This document shows positions 44,330 through 54,114 of a stretch of DNA of 64,000 bases, in pieces; position 1 is the stretch's first letter; the number at the start of each line of letters is the position of its first letter. The notes under the pieces were generated by a model. The model did not search any database. It saw only the letters and a list, made by a program, of their open reading frames with translations, and was not told the origin of the DNA. Both the position numbers and the translations under genes were made by a program. This DNA is from Corynebacterium gerontici (GTDB lineage: Bacteria; Actinomycetota; Actinomycetes; Mycobacteriales; Mycobacteriaceae), in NCBI RefSeq assembly GCF_003813985.1, contig NZ_CP033897.1, positions 2,170,001 to 2,234,000 on the forward strand, written 5' to 3'.

Positions 44330-45652
44330 ATGTCTGAAGCGCCTGCGTTGGCAAGCACACATTCGCCTGCCCGTCCAAGAATTTTTGCTGCCACCTTTGT
44401 TTCTGAAATCGCCGTCGGCGCACACGTCGGCGGAGTCGGCGCACTGATCGCGCTGCTTGCCCAAGATTTCCAGTTGCCCATCAGCCACTTCGCCATCCTG
44501 GGGTCGTTCCTGGGCGTTGGCATGGTGCTGTTCAGTTTGTTGTCAAAGTGGCTTATGGAGGCCACCGCTGGCATGGTACTGAAGGCATCATCGACCATGG
44601 TGATCCTCGGCGCCCTCGGATTGGCCTTCGCGCCACAGGCGAACCTCGCTATTATTTCTGGGCTCAGTGTTGCGTTGGGCACCTCGCTGGTGATTTTGAT
44701 TGTCCCCTCGGTGCTCGCCGGCCCGAATCGCGCCCGCGACATTGCGCTTGCCAATGGCGCATCTTCGGCGGCTTCCATTCTTTCGCCCCTGATGTACGGC
44801 CTGTTCGCCTCGGTGCCGTTTCTGCACGGCCGCTGGGCAGCGCTCATGCTCGCCATCCCGGCGATCTACGTTATGGTGACCATCCGCAACGTGGACTTCG
44901 TACACACACCATCCGCCTTCGCGGAGCGTCGCGCGGGGAGGAAGGGGAAGCGCCGCCGCGACCTCGCCGACGCCTTTGGCAAGGTTCGTTCCGTGAAGGC
45001 TTTTGGTGGCCCAAAGAACGTCGCTGATGACGAGCTCGCCCGCGCCGCCGTCGCGTCCAGCGCCAATAGTGTGCACGTTTCTTCCTTCAAGGACGATCAC
45101 CGCCTGCCAAAGCCGAACAAGCAGGAGCGTCGGCAGGTCAAAATTGGCCTGCTTCGCGTGGCGCTGAGCCTGGTCGCGGAGTTCGCCCTCTACACCTGGG
45201 GCGTTGCGCGGCTTATCGACATTGGAGTGCCCAACGCCACCGCCGCCACCCTGGGCGCAGTGTTCCCCCTGGGCATGGCAGCGGGGCGCCTTTCCGCTGG
45301 TGTGCTGATCCGCTGGCGATTCATTTTCCACGCCAGCATCCTGGGCGCGATGCTCGGAACCATCATCATCGGCACGGGGCAAACACTGCCGGTGCTGGTG
45401 GCGGGTCTGCTGATCGCAGGCGCCGGCAACGCGCTGCTGTACCCAATCACGGTGGATGATCTGGTTGCGCTGCCTTCACTTTCCCCGAACCGCGCCGCCG
45501 CTTTGTCCGCGTTGGCCGGGGGTGTGGTGGTCTTTGCCATGCCCCTGATTTTGGCCTGGCTGCAGCATTACTTGAGCCTCGGGCAGTCGCTCCTGCTGCT
45601 CTTCCCGGTGACGCTGGTGCTGTTCCTGCTGCCGAATGGGCGCCGGCTTTAA
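44330..45652 (+). CDS. Major facilitator superfamily transporter
   Basis: The 440-residue protein has about twelve transmembrane segments with a charged central loop of roughly 70 residues (RRAGRKGKRRRDLADAFGKV ... KPNKQERRQ). The substrate cannot be inferred; no gene with a telling function is attached. ATG 44330 has AAGGA about 12 nt upstream. The stop codon touches an AGCTTTTCGACG motif and the convergent leuS is 24 bp away. Confidence 0.8.
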   Translation: MSEAPALASTHSPARPRIFAATFVSEIAVGAHVGGVGALIALLAQDFQLPISHFAILGSFLGVGMVLFSLLSKWLMEATAGMVLKASSTMVILGALGLAFAPQANLAIISGLSVALGTSLVILIVPSVLAGPNRARDIALANGASSAASILSPLMYGLFASVPFLHGRWAALMLAIPAIYVMVTIRNVDFVHTPSAFAERRAGRKGKRRRDLADAFGKVRSVKAFGGPKNVADDELARAAVASSANSVHVSSFKDDHRLPKPNKQERRQVKIGLLRVALSLVAEFALYTWGVARLIDIGVPNATAATLGAVFPLGMAAGRLSAGVLIRWRFIFHASILGAMLGTIIIGTGQTLPVLVAGLLIAGAGNALLYPITVDDLVALPSLSPNRAAALSALAGGVVVFAMPLILAWLQHYLSLGQSLLLLFPVTLVLFLLPNGRRL

Positions 45653-45663
45653 GCTTTTCGACG
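45652..45663 (+). repeat. AGCTTTTCGACG motif between convergent genes
   Basis: Exact copy extending to AGCTTTTCGACGCCC, starting in the MFS stop codon and lying in the 24-bp gap before the leuS stop. Confidence 0.7.
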
Positions 45664-45676
45664 CCCACCGTCCGCA

Positions 45677-48526
45677 TTACTTCACCACAAGATTGACCAT
45701 GCGGCCAGGCACCACGATGGTCTTGAATACTTCCTTGCCCTCGGTGTGAGCGGCAACGGCCTCGTTAGCCAGGGCGATCTCGATGATCTGCTCTTGGCTA
45801 GCATCGGCGGGCACCATGATGCGCGAGCGCACCTTGCCGTTGATCTGCACGGGCATCTCAACTTCATCGTCTTTGAGCCACTGCTCATCAAAATCGGGGA
45901 AGGGTGCAAAGGCAACGCTGCCGCTATTTCCAAGACGGTGCCAGAGTTCCTCGGCAATGTGCGGGGCCACGGCGGCGATCATAATCACCAGCGGCTCCAC
46001 GGCTTCGCGAGGTGCGCCGTTCGGGTAGGTCTTGGTCAGGTAGTTCACGTACTCAATGCACTTCGCTACCACGGTGTTGATGCGCAATTCGGTGTAATCC
46101 TCGCGCACACCGGCGATGGTGCGGTGAAGCTGCTTGAGGTCTTCTTGGGTGAGTTCTGAATCGCTGAGCACCAGTTCGCCACTGTTTTCGGAAACCACGA
46201 GGCGCCAGAGGCGCTGCAGGAAGCGGTGCGCACCAATCACGTCCTTCGTGGCCCAGGGACGGGAAGTATCCAGTGGGCCCATGGCCATTTCGTAGACACG
46301 CAATGTATCTGCACCGTAGTCGCGGCAGATTTCATCGGGGGAGACGCTGTTTTTCAGCGACTTACCCATCTTGCCGTATTCCTGGAATACTTCTTCGCCC
46401 TGGTAGAAGAATTTGCCCTCGCGCTGTTCTACCTCTGCAGCCGGGACGTACACGCCGCGGGCATCCGTGTAGGCGTAGGCCTGGATATAGCCCTGGTTGA
46501 AGAGCTTGCGGTAGGGCTCGCTGGAACTTACAAAGCCGAGGTCGAAGAGCACCTTGTGCCAGAAGCGCGAGTAGAGCAGGTGCAGCACGGCGTGCTCCAC
46601 GCCGCCGACATAAAGGTCCACGCCGCCGGGATCATTTTCGCCACGCGGACCAGTCCAGTAGCGCTCATTTTCAATATCACAGAAGGCCTGGGTGTTATTG
46701 GGATCGATATAGCGCAGTTGGTACCAAGAGGAACCGGCCCACTGCGGCATCACGTTGGTATCGCGAGTGTAGGTTTTGAGGCCATCGCCAAGATCCAGCT
46801 CAACCGTGACCCAATCGCTTGCCTTTGCCAACGGTGGCTGCGGCTCGGAGTCGGCATCGTCGGGCTCAAAGCTCACCGGCTTATAATCTTCTACCTCCGG
46901 CAATTCCACGGGCAGCATGGACTCGGGTAGCGCATGGGCATGGCCGTGCTCGTCGTAGACCACGGGGAAGGGTTCGCCCCAGTAGCGCTGGCGGGCAAAG
47001 AGCCAATCGCGCAGCTTGTACTGGATTTTCTCCTCGCCGGCGCCGCGCTGCTCTAGCCATTGATTCACAGCCTTCTTGGCTTCTGCCTTGTTCAGGCCGT
47101 TGATATCCAGGCCTTCGTCATTGGCGGAGTTGATCATTTCGCCTTCGCCGGTGAAGGCTTCTTTGGCCACTTCGCCTCCAGCTACTACTTCGAGCAGGGG
47201 GAGGTCGAATTCGAGGGCAAATTCGTGGTCGCGCTCGTCATGGGCGGGCACGGCCATGACAGCGCCGGTGCCATAGCCAGCCAAGACGTAGTCGCCAATG
47301 AACACGGGCAGTTGTTCACCATTGACTGGGTTGGTGGCGTACACGCCTAAGAACACACCAGTCTTTTTCTTGTTTTCCTGGCGCTCCACATCGGACTTCG
47401 CGGCAATGGCTTTGCGGTAGGCGGCCACGGCGGCAGCGGGGGAGTCCTCACCATAGGTCCACTTCGCTGGCGCCTCCTGGTAGGCGTCGGGTGCCTGGGC
47501 CAGGAGGGCGTCGACAAGCTCATGCTCGGGTGCAAGCACGAGGTAGGAGGCTCCGAAGAGGGTATCCGGGCGGGTGGTGAATACGGTGATGCGGTGTCCG
47601 GCAGCGTCAAAGTGAACCTCGGCGCCGCGGGAACGGCCGATCCAGTTGCGCTGCATGCTCTTGACCTTCTCGGGCCAATCGAGGGTGTCGAGGTCATCGA
47701 TCAGGCGATCCGAGTAGGCGGTGATGCGCATCATCCACTGCGAAAGCTTCTTGCGGAACACCGGGAAATTGCCGCGCTCCGAGCGGCCATCGGCGGTGAC
47801 CTCCTCGTTGGCCAGCACCGTGCCCAGGCCAGGGCACCAGTTCACCATGGATTCACTGCGGTAGACCAGGCGGAAGGAGTCGATCACATCGCGGCGCGCG
47901 ACCTCATCTAATTGTGCAAAAGGTACTTCGCCGGGGGTTTCGACCTCACCGGATTCCAGCAAGGGAAACAGCTCATCGATGGGGCGAGCCTTCTGCTGCT
48001 TGGTATCGAACCAAGAATTAAAGATCTGCAGGAAAATCCACTGCGTCCACTTATAAAACTCAGGATCCGTGGTGGCAACGCTACGGCGGCGATCATGCCC
48101 CAGACCCAGCGCATCGAGCTGACGGCGCATGTTCTCAATATTTGCCATCGTGGTGGCACGCGGGTGGGTGCCCGTTTGAATCGCGTACTGCTCGGCGGGC
48201 AGGCCGAAGGCATCATAGCCCAGCGTGTGCAGCACATTCTTGCCCAGTTGGCGGTTAAAACGCGCAAAGACGTCCGTGGCAATGTAGCCCAGCGGGTGCC
48301 CCACGTGCAGGCCCGCGCCGGAAGGGTAGGGGAACATGTCCTGGACGAAGAGCTTTTCCTTCTCCAACTCCGCAGGGTCTGCCGGGGCCAGATCGCCCAC
48401 CGGATTCGGCGCGTTGAAGGTACCTTCGGCCACCCAACGCTGCTGCCAGGTGCGCTCCAGCGAATTCGCGAGCTCGGCATTGTAGCGGTAGGCGGGTCCT
48501 TGGGAGTTCTCAGAAGGTGTAGTCAT
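45677..48526 (-). CDS. leuS: Leucyl-tRNA synthetase
   Basis: The 949-residue class I synthetase charges tRNA-Leu. It has the HIGH-type motif HVGHPLGY near residue 75, the CP1 editing domain with [19 protein letters not shown] and [13 protein letters not shown], the KMSKS-type motif KMGKSLKN, and the anticodon-binding C terminus. Length is within the bacterial range. ATG 48526 (MTTPSENSQ) is chosen; the frame runs further upstream through an AGCTTTTCGACG motif. Confidence 0.97.
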   Translation of the reverse strand: MTTPSENSQGPAYRYNAELANSLERTWQQRWVAEGTFNAPNPVGDLAPADPAELEKEKLFVQDMFPYPSGAGLHVGHPLGYIATDVFARFNRQLGKNVLHTLGYDAFGLPAEQYAIQTGTHPRATTMANIENMRRQLDALGLGHDRRRSVATTDPEFYKWTQWIFLQIFNSWFDTKQQKARPIDELFPLLESGEVETPGEVPFAQLDEVARRDVIDSFRLVYRSESMVNWCPGLGTVLANEEVTADGRSERGNFPVFRKKLSQWMMRITAYSDRLIDDLDTLDWPEKVKSMQRNWIGRSRGAEVHFDAAGHRITVFTTRPDTLFGASYLVLAPEHELVDALLAQAPDAYQEAPAKWTYGEDSPAAAVAAYRKAIAAKSDVERQENKKKTGVFLGVYATNPVNGEQLPVFIGDYVLAGYGTGAVMAVPAHDERDHEFALEFDLPLLEVVAGGEVAKEAFTGEGEMINSANDEGLDINGLNKAEAKKAVNQWLEQRGAGEEKIQYKLRDWLFARQRYWGEPFPVVYDEHGHAHALPESMLPVELPEVEDYKPVSFEPDDADSEPQPPLAKASDWVTVELDLGDGLKTYTRDTNVMPQWAGSSWYQLRYIDPNNTQAFCDIENERYWTGPRGENDPGGVDLYVGGVEHAVLHLLYSRFWHKVLFDLGFVSSSEPYRKLFNQGYIQAYAYTDARGVYVPAAEVEQREGKFFYQGEEVFQEYGKMGKSLKNSVSPDEICRDYGADTLRVYEMAMGPLDTSRPWATKDVIGAHRFLQRLWRLVVSENSGELVLSDSELTQEDLKQLHRTIAGVREDYTELRINTVVAKCIEYVNYLTKTYPNGAPREAVEPLVIMIAAVAPHIAEELWHRLGNSGSVAFAPFPDFDEQWLKDDEVEMPVQINGKVRSRIMVPADASQEQIIEIALANEAVAAHTEGKEVFKTIVVPGRMVNLVVK

Positions 48527-48539
48527 AGGCAAATATCTT

Positions 48540-48551
48540 AGCTTTTCGACG
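48540..48551 (+). repeat. AGCTTTTCGACG motif upstream of leuS
   Basis: Exact copy (followed by CCCC) 14 bp before the leuS start codon, in the place where a Shine-Dalgarno would be sought. Confidence 0.7.
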
Positions 48552-48616
48552 CCCCACGCCGCGCGCTTACCCACGCACATCAAGGGGAGTGGCGTGTGTG
48601 CAATGTGGGGCGCCTG

Positions 48617-48742
48617 TTACTGCTTGCGATGCTCCGGTGGTGTCGGAGGATAGCCCGCCGTCACGTTCGGGGCTTCCACAATCAGAGGCGCGTGGCCGGA
48701 GGCGAGGCGGGTGAGCGCCGCGTTGATCAAAATCCTATTCAC
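48617..48742 (-). CDS. Possible small protein overlapping the helicase stop
   Basis: A GTG at 48742 overlaps the helicase stop (GTGAATAG) and opens a 41-codon frame with a sensible composition (LTRLASGHAPLIVEAPNVTAG then Pro-rich YPPTPPEHR). Its reading could be a coupled micro-protein or the remaining 3' end of a gene broken when the helicase gene arrived. No family is recognised. Confidence 0.35.
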   Translation of the reverse strand: MNRILINAALTRLASGHAPLIVEAPNVTAGYPPTPPEHRKQ

Positions 48743-51700
48743 CACGGCTCTTCAGATATTTGAACAACGTCTCGACTGCGAATGCCGTTGAGACACATGC
48801 GCCAAAGAAGCCTGCCATCCAGAGCGCCGCACCGACAGGAATGAGTCCCACCAACGCAACAAGAAGTCCCACCACAAATAACCCGACCGTAATCTTCGCA
48901 GAAAGTTTTAGGCGTCGCTTTGCAGCTAAGAATTTTTGGTGCTTCGAGTCATTTCGTTGCAGTCCCTGCGCCATAGAAATCTGCTTGGAGTAGGGCCCAG
49001 TTGGGAACTGTTGCGCGCTTACAGGCGCCACTTCAAAGTCAGTAGGCTTTGGAATATTGAGCGCGGGAAGATCTAATGGCGGTTCAGGGGTCGCAGCAGT
49101 TTCCTCAACCTTCAATGAATTCTGGTCGCTGCCCGTCGCGTGCACATTGAAATGTCTGGGCTCTTGGTCCATTGCCTTTTCAAACTTGGGGGTGACTGCG
49201 GTTCTCTGCAGTTCAACCTCGCTGGAAGTTTCAAAGGTTTTAGGCGACGGCTCATGTGGATCTGACAGCGCCACCTCACTTTTCGCCTCGCTGAGGGTAG
49301 TTTCTGTCGCTGCTTGCTGCTCAAGGCGTTGTTCCACCCACCAGGTAAAATCGGTGTTTGATACACGGGGCTTGCCATAGCGGAGGGCAAGCCCATTTTT
49401 TCCTTGGGTAGTTTCAAAATCATCGGTGACCAGGACGTCACAACGAGTCTTCGATACTGCCTGCTTGTAGACCAGTCCTAGGGAGCCACAAAGCTCTTCT
49501 AACGCCCCACCTTGGGGGTACAGAGTGCCATGTATATACGTATAGCCCCTGAACGCAACTCGCGCCCCGGTGACAAAAATGCGGTCAAGCTCATCACGAG
49601 GCACTGCAGGCGATTCTGCTGAAGCCGAGATTACAGAAGGCGCAGGCTTTGCGGGATCAGCTTTCGCAGCCTTCTTTAGCTCTCCTGGCTTCTGAGAAAT
49701 TTGTGCTTCCTTCCGCGCAGGGAGCTGGAATCCATTGATATACCACTGTTCAAATTCCTCAACTGAGATAATCGGTTTGCCATACTCCCTGGCTCGCTTC
49801 GCCTTGTTGCTCATCGAGGCAACGTCTCCGGCTATGAGCACGTCACATTTCGTCTTTGATACCCCGGTGCGATATTCGAGATTGCGCTCAGCCAGGAGCG
49901 CTCGAAGCTGATCCTCGCTCAGACCCTTTTGTTCTGCAATTTTTCTGGATCCCGTCCAGGCAACTTTAGTGCCAGCGCGAAGCAGATCTGCAATGTCTAC
50001 ATGCTCATCCATAACTTCGGGAAGATCAATCTCATCCGACATGATCTTTGCGGCCCGCTGCTTGATGTCATGCGCGAGTTCCTTCGTCCAGGCTCCCCGG
50101 GAAATCGCCCAGGCTGAAAGAAGCTCAGCACACTCAACTACCTCGGCCTTACTCTCTGGCTTCCGCAGTGCCCCAGACATTGCAGCCCATGCAATGTCTG
50201 AATCAGTCGCTCTGCTCGGGTCCAGGAACATTTCCGAACTGGACGCCCAGTCTGGAATGAATACAGCTCCTTCTTCGTGCTCATCAGCCTCGGGAACTGC
50301 CTCACCACGTTCAAGTTTCAGGGAGCCAACTTGGTAATATCGCACCATTTCGCCACATCGCTGCTCCGGGTTGGTGCCGTGGAGGGTGAGCTCGAAATCT
50401 CCGAAATCGTACCCAGTCCCCAAATTGAGTTGCATGCCTTTTTGTTGGTGCCGAATCGCTGCCTCCAACATCTGGAGTCCATCTCCGACGATCAACCCAC
50501 CTTCTGCTTGACGCCGGAGAAGCGGCCAGAAGTCACCGATTTCAGGAGCTGCGGCCAACCCCATAGGCGGCACTTTCTCCCGCACTCCAAAATCCCCGAG
50601 ATCACAATTTGGATTGAGCCAAGTTCCAAAATCCGCTACAACCGTTCCGTCATGAATGATAGTGGCGTGAATCCTCGCGACATGCTGAGATACACCAAAA
50701 TCTACGCCGTCGAACGATAGGAACACCACCCTATTCGTGGTCACTAGCTCGCTCGTTTCCCGGCGCAAAAATCGAACGAGACTGTTATTCGCTCGGATAT
50801 GTTTTGGTAGAACTTCCTGGTCGAAGCGGAGATGTTCCATGTCTACCGCTCGGGACAATGCAACATAAAACTGACCATCCACCAGCATTCCACCTCGCAG
50901 GGTAATGAAACATTTAGGGATAGTCTTGCCTTGTGACTTGTGCACAGTGATTGCCCATGCAGCGATAATCGGAAATTGTCTGACCGTGCCAACCACGTCA
51001 GCTGAAATGCGTCCCCCGGATACCTTCGGCTTATTAACTTCCCATACATGCCGCTCGAAGCTCACGGTTTTGCTTGAATCATCCAAAACAACTTCAATTT
51101 CATCTGAATTCGCTGAAGAAACAGTGCCAAAGCTGCCATTCACGTATCGTCCAGCAAAGTCATTAATGACAACCATGACTCGCATCCCAACGGCATACCG
51201 CAGAACTTCGGAACCATTAAAATCCGTCTTCGCCGCGTCGCCAGTGAACTCGGCTTCCGAAGTAAGAATTGGAGATCCGAGCGCGTCTAGTTTCGCATTA
51301 TTGATCCGTTCCACTTCACGGCGGTATGAACAAAGAATTGTCCAATCGTTTGCGACGTCAAATTTTGGATCGACCAGATTATTCAAGGATTCCAAGGACT
51401 CTGGCGATACGGCACCCTCGCGCACTTCGTTCAATATTTCTACGAAAGCGCTATCACTCTGTCGCCAGATGTGGGTCAAAGTAACTTTTTTCAATTCAAG
51501 TGCGCGGTAGCAGTGCGCTCCAAAGAAGTAAGGCGATGACCATTGCTCACTAAACAAGGCCCGCTCTGAATCGGTAACTACCGGGGGAAGTTGCAGCAAA
51601 TCACCAACTAGCACAAGCTGAACTCCGCCAAAGGGTGCTTTATTTTTCCGGATTTGGCGTAGAGCTTGATCGACCATATCGAACAAATCCGCCCGGACCA

Positions 51701-52049
51701 TGGAGACCTCATCGATAATCAGAACATCCAAGATCTCGAGTAACTTGATTGCTTCAACCGTAGGACGCCACTTCCCTCCAGGCTTAATGTCATCAGGAAA
51801 AAGTCCAGGTCGGAACCCGAAGGCCTTGTGAATCGTAAACCCACCGATATTTTGCGCTGCGACTCCGGTAGGTGCAGTCACAAGGACGTTCTTCTGGGAT
51901 TGCGCGTTTCCTGGTTCCTCAATTTGTTCGACGAACATTCGCAGCAACGTCGACTTGCCAGTTCCCGCTTTGCCGGAAATCAACAAGTTTCTGCCGGCAT
52001 GTAGCGCTTTAATTGCGGCTTCAAATTCCGGAGTGATCGTTAACGTCAT
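48735..52049 (-). CDS. Pif1-like helicase with DnaQ-like region, two BRCT domains and membrane anchor
   Basis: The 1104-residue protein has an SF1 Pif1/RecD-type helicase in residues 1-415: Walker A GKAGTGKST at 26-34, Walker B LIIDEVSMV near 110, VGDLLQLPPV, VHKSQGKT at 369-376 and QFYVALSRA near 393. Residues 440-545 look like a DnaQ exonuclease fold, but the Asp-x-Glu motif reads SFDGVD, so it is probably inactive. BRCT domains follow at about 690-770 (TKVAWTGSRK ... CDVLIAGD) and 824-910 (ARVAFRGYTY ... CDVLVTDD). A linker and two C-terminal transmembrane helices (about 1053-1095) end it. Base composition is lower in GC than the neighbours, which suggests transfer. A TTG at 52085 would extend the N terminus. 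Confidence 0.85.
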   Translation of the reverse strand: MTLTITPEFEAAIKALHAGRNLLISGKAGTGKSTLLRMFVEQIEEPGNAQSQKNVLVTAPTGVAAQNIGGFTIHKAFGFRPGLFPDDIKPGGKWRPTVEAIKLLEILDVLIIDEVSMVRADLFDMVDQALRQIRKNKAPFGGVQLVLVGDLLQLPPVVTDSERALFSEQWSSPYFFGAHCYRALELKKVTLTHIWRQSDSAFVEILNEVREGAVSPESLESLNNLVDPKFDVANDWTILCSYRREVERINNAKLDALGSPILTSEAEFTGDAAKTDFNGSEVLRYAVGMRVMVVINDFAGRYVNGSFGTVSSANSDEIEVVLDDSSKTVSFERHVWEVNKPKVSGGRISADVVGTVRQFPIIAAWAITVHKSQGKTIPKCFITLRGGMLVDGQFYVALSRAVDMEHLRFDQEVLPKHIRANNSLVRFLRRETSELVTTNRVVFLSFDGVDFGVSQHVARIHATIIHDGTVVADFGTWLNPNCDLGDFGVREKVPPMGLAAAPEIGDFWPLLRRQAEGGLIVGDGLQMLEAAIRHQQKGMQLNLGTGYDFGDFELTLHGTNPEQRCGEMVRYYQVGSLKLERGEAVPEADEHEEGAVFIPDWASSSEMFLDPSRATDSDIAWAAMSGALRKPESKAEVVECAELLSAWAISRGAWTKELAHDIKQRAAKIMSDEIDLPEVMDEHVDIADLLRAGTKVAWTGSRKIAEQKGLSEDQLRALLAERNLEYRTGVSKTKCDVLIAGDVASMSNKAKRAREYGKPIISVEEFEQWYINGFQLPARKEAQISQKPGELKKAAKADPAKPAPSVISASAESPAVPRDELDRIFVTGARVAFRGYTYIHGTLYPQGGALEELCGSLGLVYKQAVSKTRCDVLVTDDFETTQGKNGLALRYGKPRVSNTDFTWWVEQRLEQQAATETTLSEAKSEVALSDPHEPSPKTFETSSEVELQRTAVTPKFEKAMDQEPRHFNVHATGSDQNSLKVEETAATPEPPLDLPALNIPKPTDFEVAPVSAQQFPTGPYSKQISMAQGLQRNDSKHQKFLAAKRRLKLSAKITVGLFVVGLLVALVGLIPVGAALWMAGFFGACVSTAFAVETLFKYLKSRGE

Positions 52050-52084
52050 AGCGCCTGACTCTCTGTCTTTGTTGCTGTTGGGCA

Positions 52085-52149
52085 ACTAGTCGCAGCCAGG
52101 TGGACACGACTAGTGTCCGCTGCCAATCGGACCAGCCGTCAGGCAGCGG
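52085..52149. promoter_or_regulatory. Nested inverted repeats upstream of the helicase gene
   Basis: ACTAGTCG (52085-52092) and CGACTAGT (52107-52114) form perfect 8-bp arms. GGACAC/GTGTCC (52102-52118) overlaps them, and CCGCTGCC/GGCAGCGG (52117-52149) forms another pair. They lie 36-100 bp ahead of the helicase ATG and after hrtA; operator or terminator roles are both possible. Confidence 0.5.
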
Positions 52150-52216
52150 CTAGGGTTCCGTTTAGCATATCTTTTGCGCTTGAGTCCGCGCAGAATTATT
52201 GAGCTGGTAGCCGGAG

Positions 52217-52924
52217 CTACACCCCAACCTCGCTGGCGGGAATTTCCTGCATCTTGCCGTCGCGCATTTCCACAATGCGGTCGGCAATATCCAGTTGGCT
52301 GCGGTTGTGGGTGATCATCATGGTGGCGAATTGGAATTCGTCGGTCAGCTCGCGGATGAGCTGCACAATTTCCTGTGAGAGCTTCGCGTCAAGGGCGGAC
52401 GTGGGTTCGTCGGCAAGCAAGAGCTGAGGCTTGCTCATCAGGGCGCGGGCGATGTTCACGCGCTGGCGTTGGCCACCGGATAGCTGCTCCGGGCGGCGAT
52501 CACCCATGCCCTCCAATCCAACGCGCTGCAGTAATTCCTCGGCGCGATCGCGCTGGGCACGCAGCGCCTTGCCACGCACCCCGCGCAGGTGCTCGGTAAT
52601 GAGCAACTGTTCGCGCGCGGTGAGTGCGCCTAAAAGATTGGGGGACTGGAACACAAAACCGATGTGCTCGCGGCGGATCTCGGTGCGCTCGGCCACGCTG
52701 GCCTTTTCTGCGTGTTCGCCGCAGATGATCACCTCGCCGGAGGTCGGCACCTGCAGCGCACCGGCCACGGACAGCATGGTGGACTTGCCGGAGCCGGACT
52801 CGCCCACAACTCCCAGCACCTGCCCGGCGCGTAGGTCCAGGGTGGCGTGGTCTAGCGCTGTGATGGTGGATTCGCCGTCGGGGTAGACCACGGTGGCGTC
52901 GATAAGCGAAACAACGTTGTTCAT
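52217..52924 (-). CDS. hrtA: Heme exporter ATPase HrtA
   Basis: The 235-residue ABC ATPase of the MacB/LolD group has Walker A GESGSGKST near residue 42, Q-loop FVFQSPNLLG, signature LSGGQRQR, Walker B LLLADEPTSALD and the switch His in MITHN. Position after an FtsX-type permease gene and beside a ChrSA-type two-component system identifies it as the heme-detoxification exporter. It starts 16 bp after hrtB with AGAAGG before the ATG. Confidence 0.88.
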   Translation of the reverse strand: MNNVVSLIDATVVYPDGESTITALDHATLDLRAGQVLGVVGESGSGKSTMLSVAGALQVPTSGEVIICGEHAEKASVAERTEIRREHIGFVFQSPNLLGALTAREQLLITEHLRGVRGKALRAQRDRAEELLQRVGLEGMGDRRPEQLSGGQRQRVNIARALMSKPQLLLADEPTSALDAKLSQEIVQLIRELTDEFQFATMMITHNRSQLDIADRIVEMRDGKMQEIPASEVGV

Positions 52925-52940
52925 CTCTTCTACCTTCTTC

Positions 52941-53999
52941 CTAAGCCGCGGCGAGTGCGCGTTGGGGATCAACCTTGGTTACCTTGCGCACCGCCAAAGC
53001 GGAGCCCACCAAACCAAGAAGCCAAATGATTACTGCGGGGGCGAGCACCGTAAACGCGGAGAGTTCGAAGGGCACCGCACCCTGGGCCAGGGCACCGAGG
53101 CCTGCACCAAGCAGCGCGCCGATAAGCGCACCAATGCCCAGCACGATCGCCGCTTGGGTAAGCGCGTCGATAAAGAGGTAGCGCTTCGATGCACCGAGGG
53201 CCGCCAGCACGGAAATTTCGCGGGTGCGCTGCAGCGTCCACACGGTCAAAAACGACACGGTGACCAGCGCGGAAATGCCGTAGAGGAAGCCCTGCATGCT
53301 CACCAAAGAACCATGCTCAGAGGCGTAACCGGGGAGCGCATCGAAGGCCTTGCGCAGGTTGGTGCTCACGGTGCCGGGAATATCGCCGTCCAGGCTACCG
53401 CTCACGAGCACTGCGGTGCCGACGGTGCCCGGCTTGGCGTGGCTGACGTCCTGCCAGGTGGCGGTATCAGCCCACACGACGGGGCTGTGGGAGTAGAAGG
53501 AGTCCTCCGCAATCTCTTTTACCTGCACGTTTTGCCCGCCAAGAGTAATGCTGCTGCCAACGCTCACCCCGGTTTCCTCGGCGGCGGTCTTCGAAACCAC
53601 TACGCCATCACCGACGGTGCCGCGGCCTTCGGGCAACTGCGTTCCTTCGGGCATGCCCAGCACCGCTACCGGCTGCGCACCGGTGGGGCCTTCCATGCGA
53701 GTCTGTGTAGTGCCAAGCGGTGTGGCTTCTTCTACACCAGATTCGCCCTTCACCTGGGCAAGCACGCCCTCAGAAATGGACGATGAGCTAAAAGAGGCCT
53801 CGGGCTTTTCCTTATCACTCGGTGCCGCGAACACCACCTTGTCGGGGTGTAGCGACTCCAAAGCGGCAGTGTTCTGCTTGCCTAAGCCCTCGGTGAGGCC
53901 GGTGAGCATCACCACCAGCAGCGTCATCAGAGCGATCACCGAGCCGATGAGCGTAAAGCGCCCTTTGGCGTGGCGAATTTCTCGAATGGACAGGAACAT
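52941..53999 (-). CDS. hrtB: Heme exporter permease HrtB
   Basis: The 352-residue FtsX-type permease has one N-terminal helix (about 15-38), a large extracytoplasmic domain rich in Ser/Thr/Gly (about 40-235), and three C-terminal helices. It begins MFLSIREIRHAKGRF after a clear AAGGAG. With HrtA it exports toxic heme; expression is expected to be switched on by ChrA upon heme sensing. Confidence 0.88.
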   Translation of the reverse strand: MFLSIREIRHAKGRFTLIGSVIALMTLLVVMLTGLTEGLGKQNTAALESLHPDKVVFAAPSDKEKPEASFSSSSISEGVLAQVKGESGVEEATPLGTTQTRMEGPTGAQPVAVLGMPEGTQLPEGRGTVGDGVVVSKTAAEETGVSVGSSITLGGQNVQVKEIAEDSFYSHSPVVWADTATWQDVSHAKPGTVGTAVLVSGSLDGDIPGTVSTNLRKAFDALPGYASEHGSLVSMQGFLYGISALVTVSFLTVWTLQRTREISVLAALGASKRYLFIDALTQAAIVLGIGALIGALLGAGLGALAQGAVPFELSAFTVLAPAVIIWLLGLVGSALAVRKVTKVDPQRALAAA

Positions 54000-54080
54000 G
54001 GAACTCCTTTTTGTAGCAACGTGCTTTCCATCCTGCTCATCGCGGCGCCCGGGCGCGTCGGGAAGGTGGGCGAAGTTCCA

Positions 54081-54098
54081 ATCAACCACCTGGTTGAT
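54081..54098. promoter_or_regulatory. Inverted repeat in the hrtB-chrS intergenic region (candidate ChrA operator)
   Basis: ATCAACCA-CC-TGGTTGAT is a perfect 8-bp dyad. It ends 16 bp before the chrS ATG, overlaps its likely core promoter (TAGACT at 54105-54110) and is 82 bp from the hrtB start. Confidence 0.55.
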
Positions 54099-54114
54099 CC
54101 CGCCTAGACTTGGC

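Noticed and set aside
53548..54114. Long plus-strand extension upstream of chrS
   Set aside because: It runs antisense through hrtB; the kinase's first membrane helix begins just after ATG 54115, so the extension is not needed.
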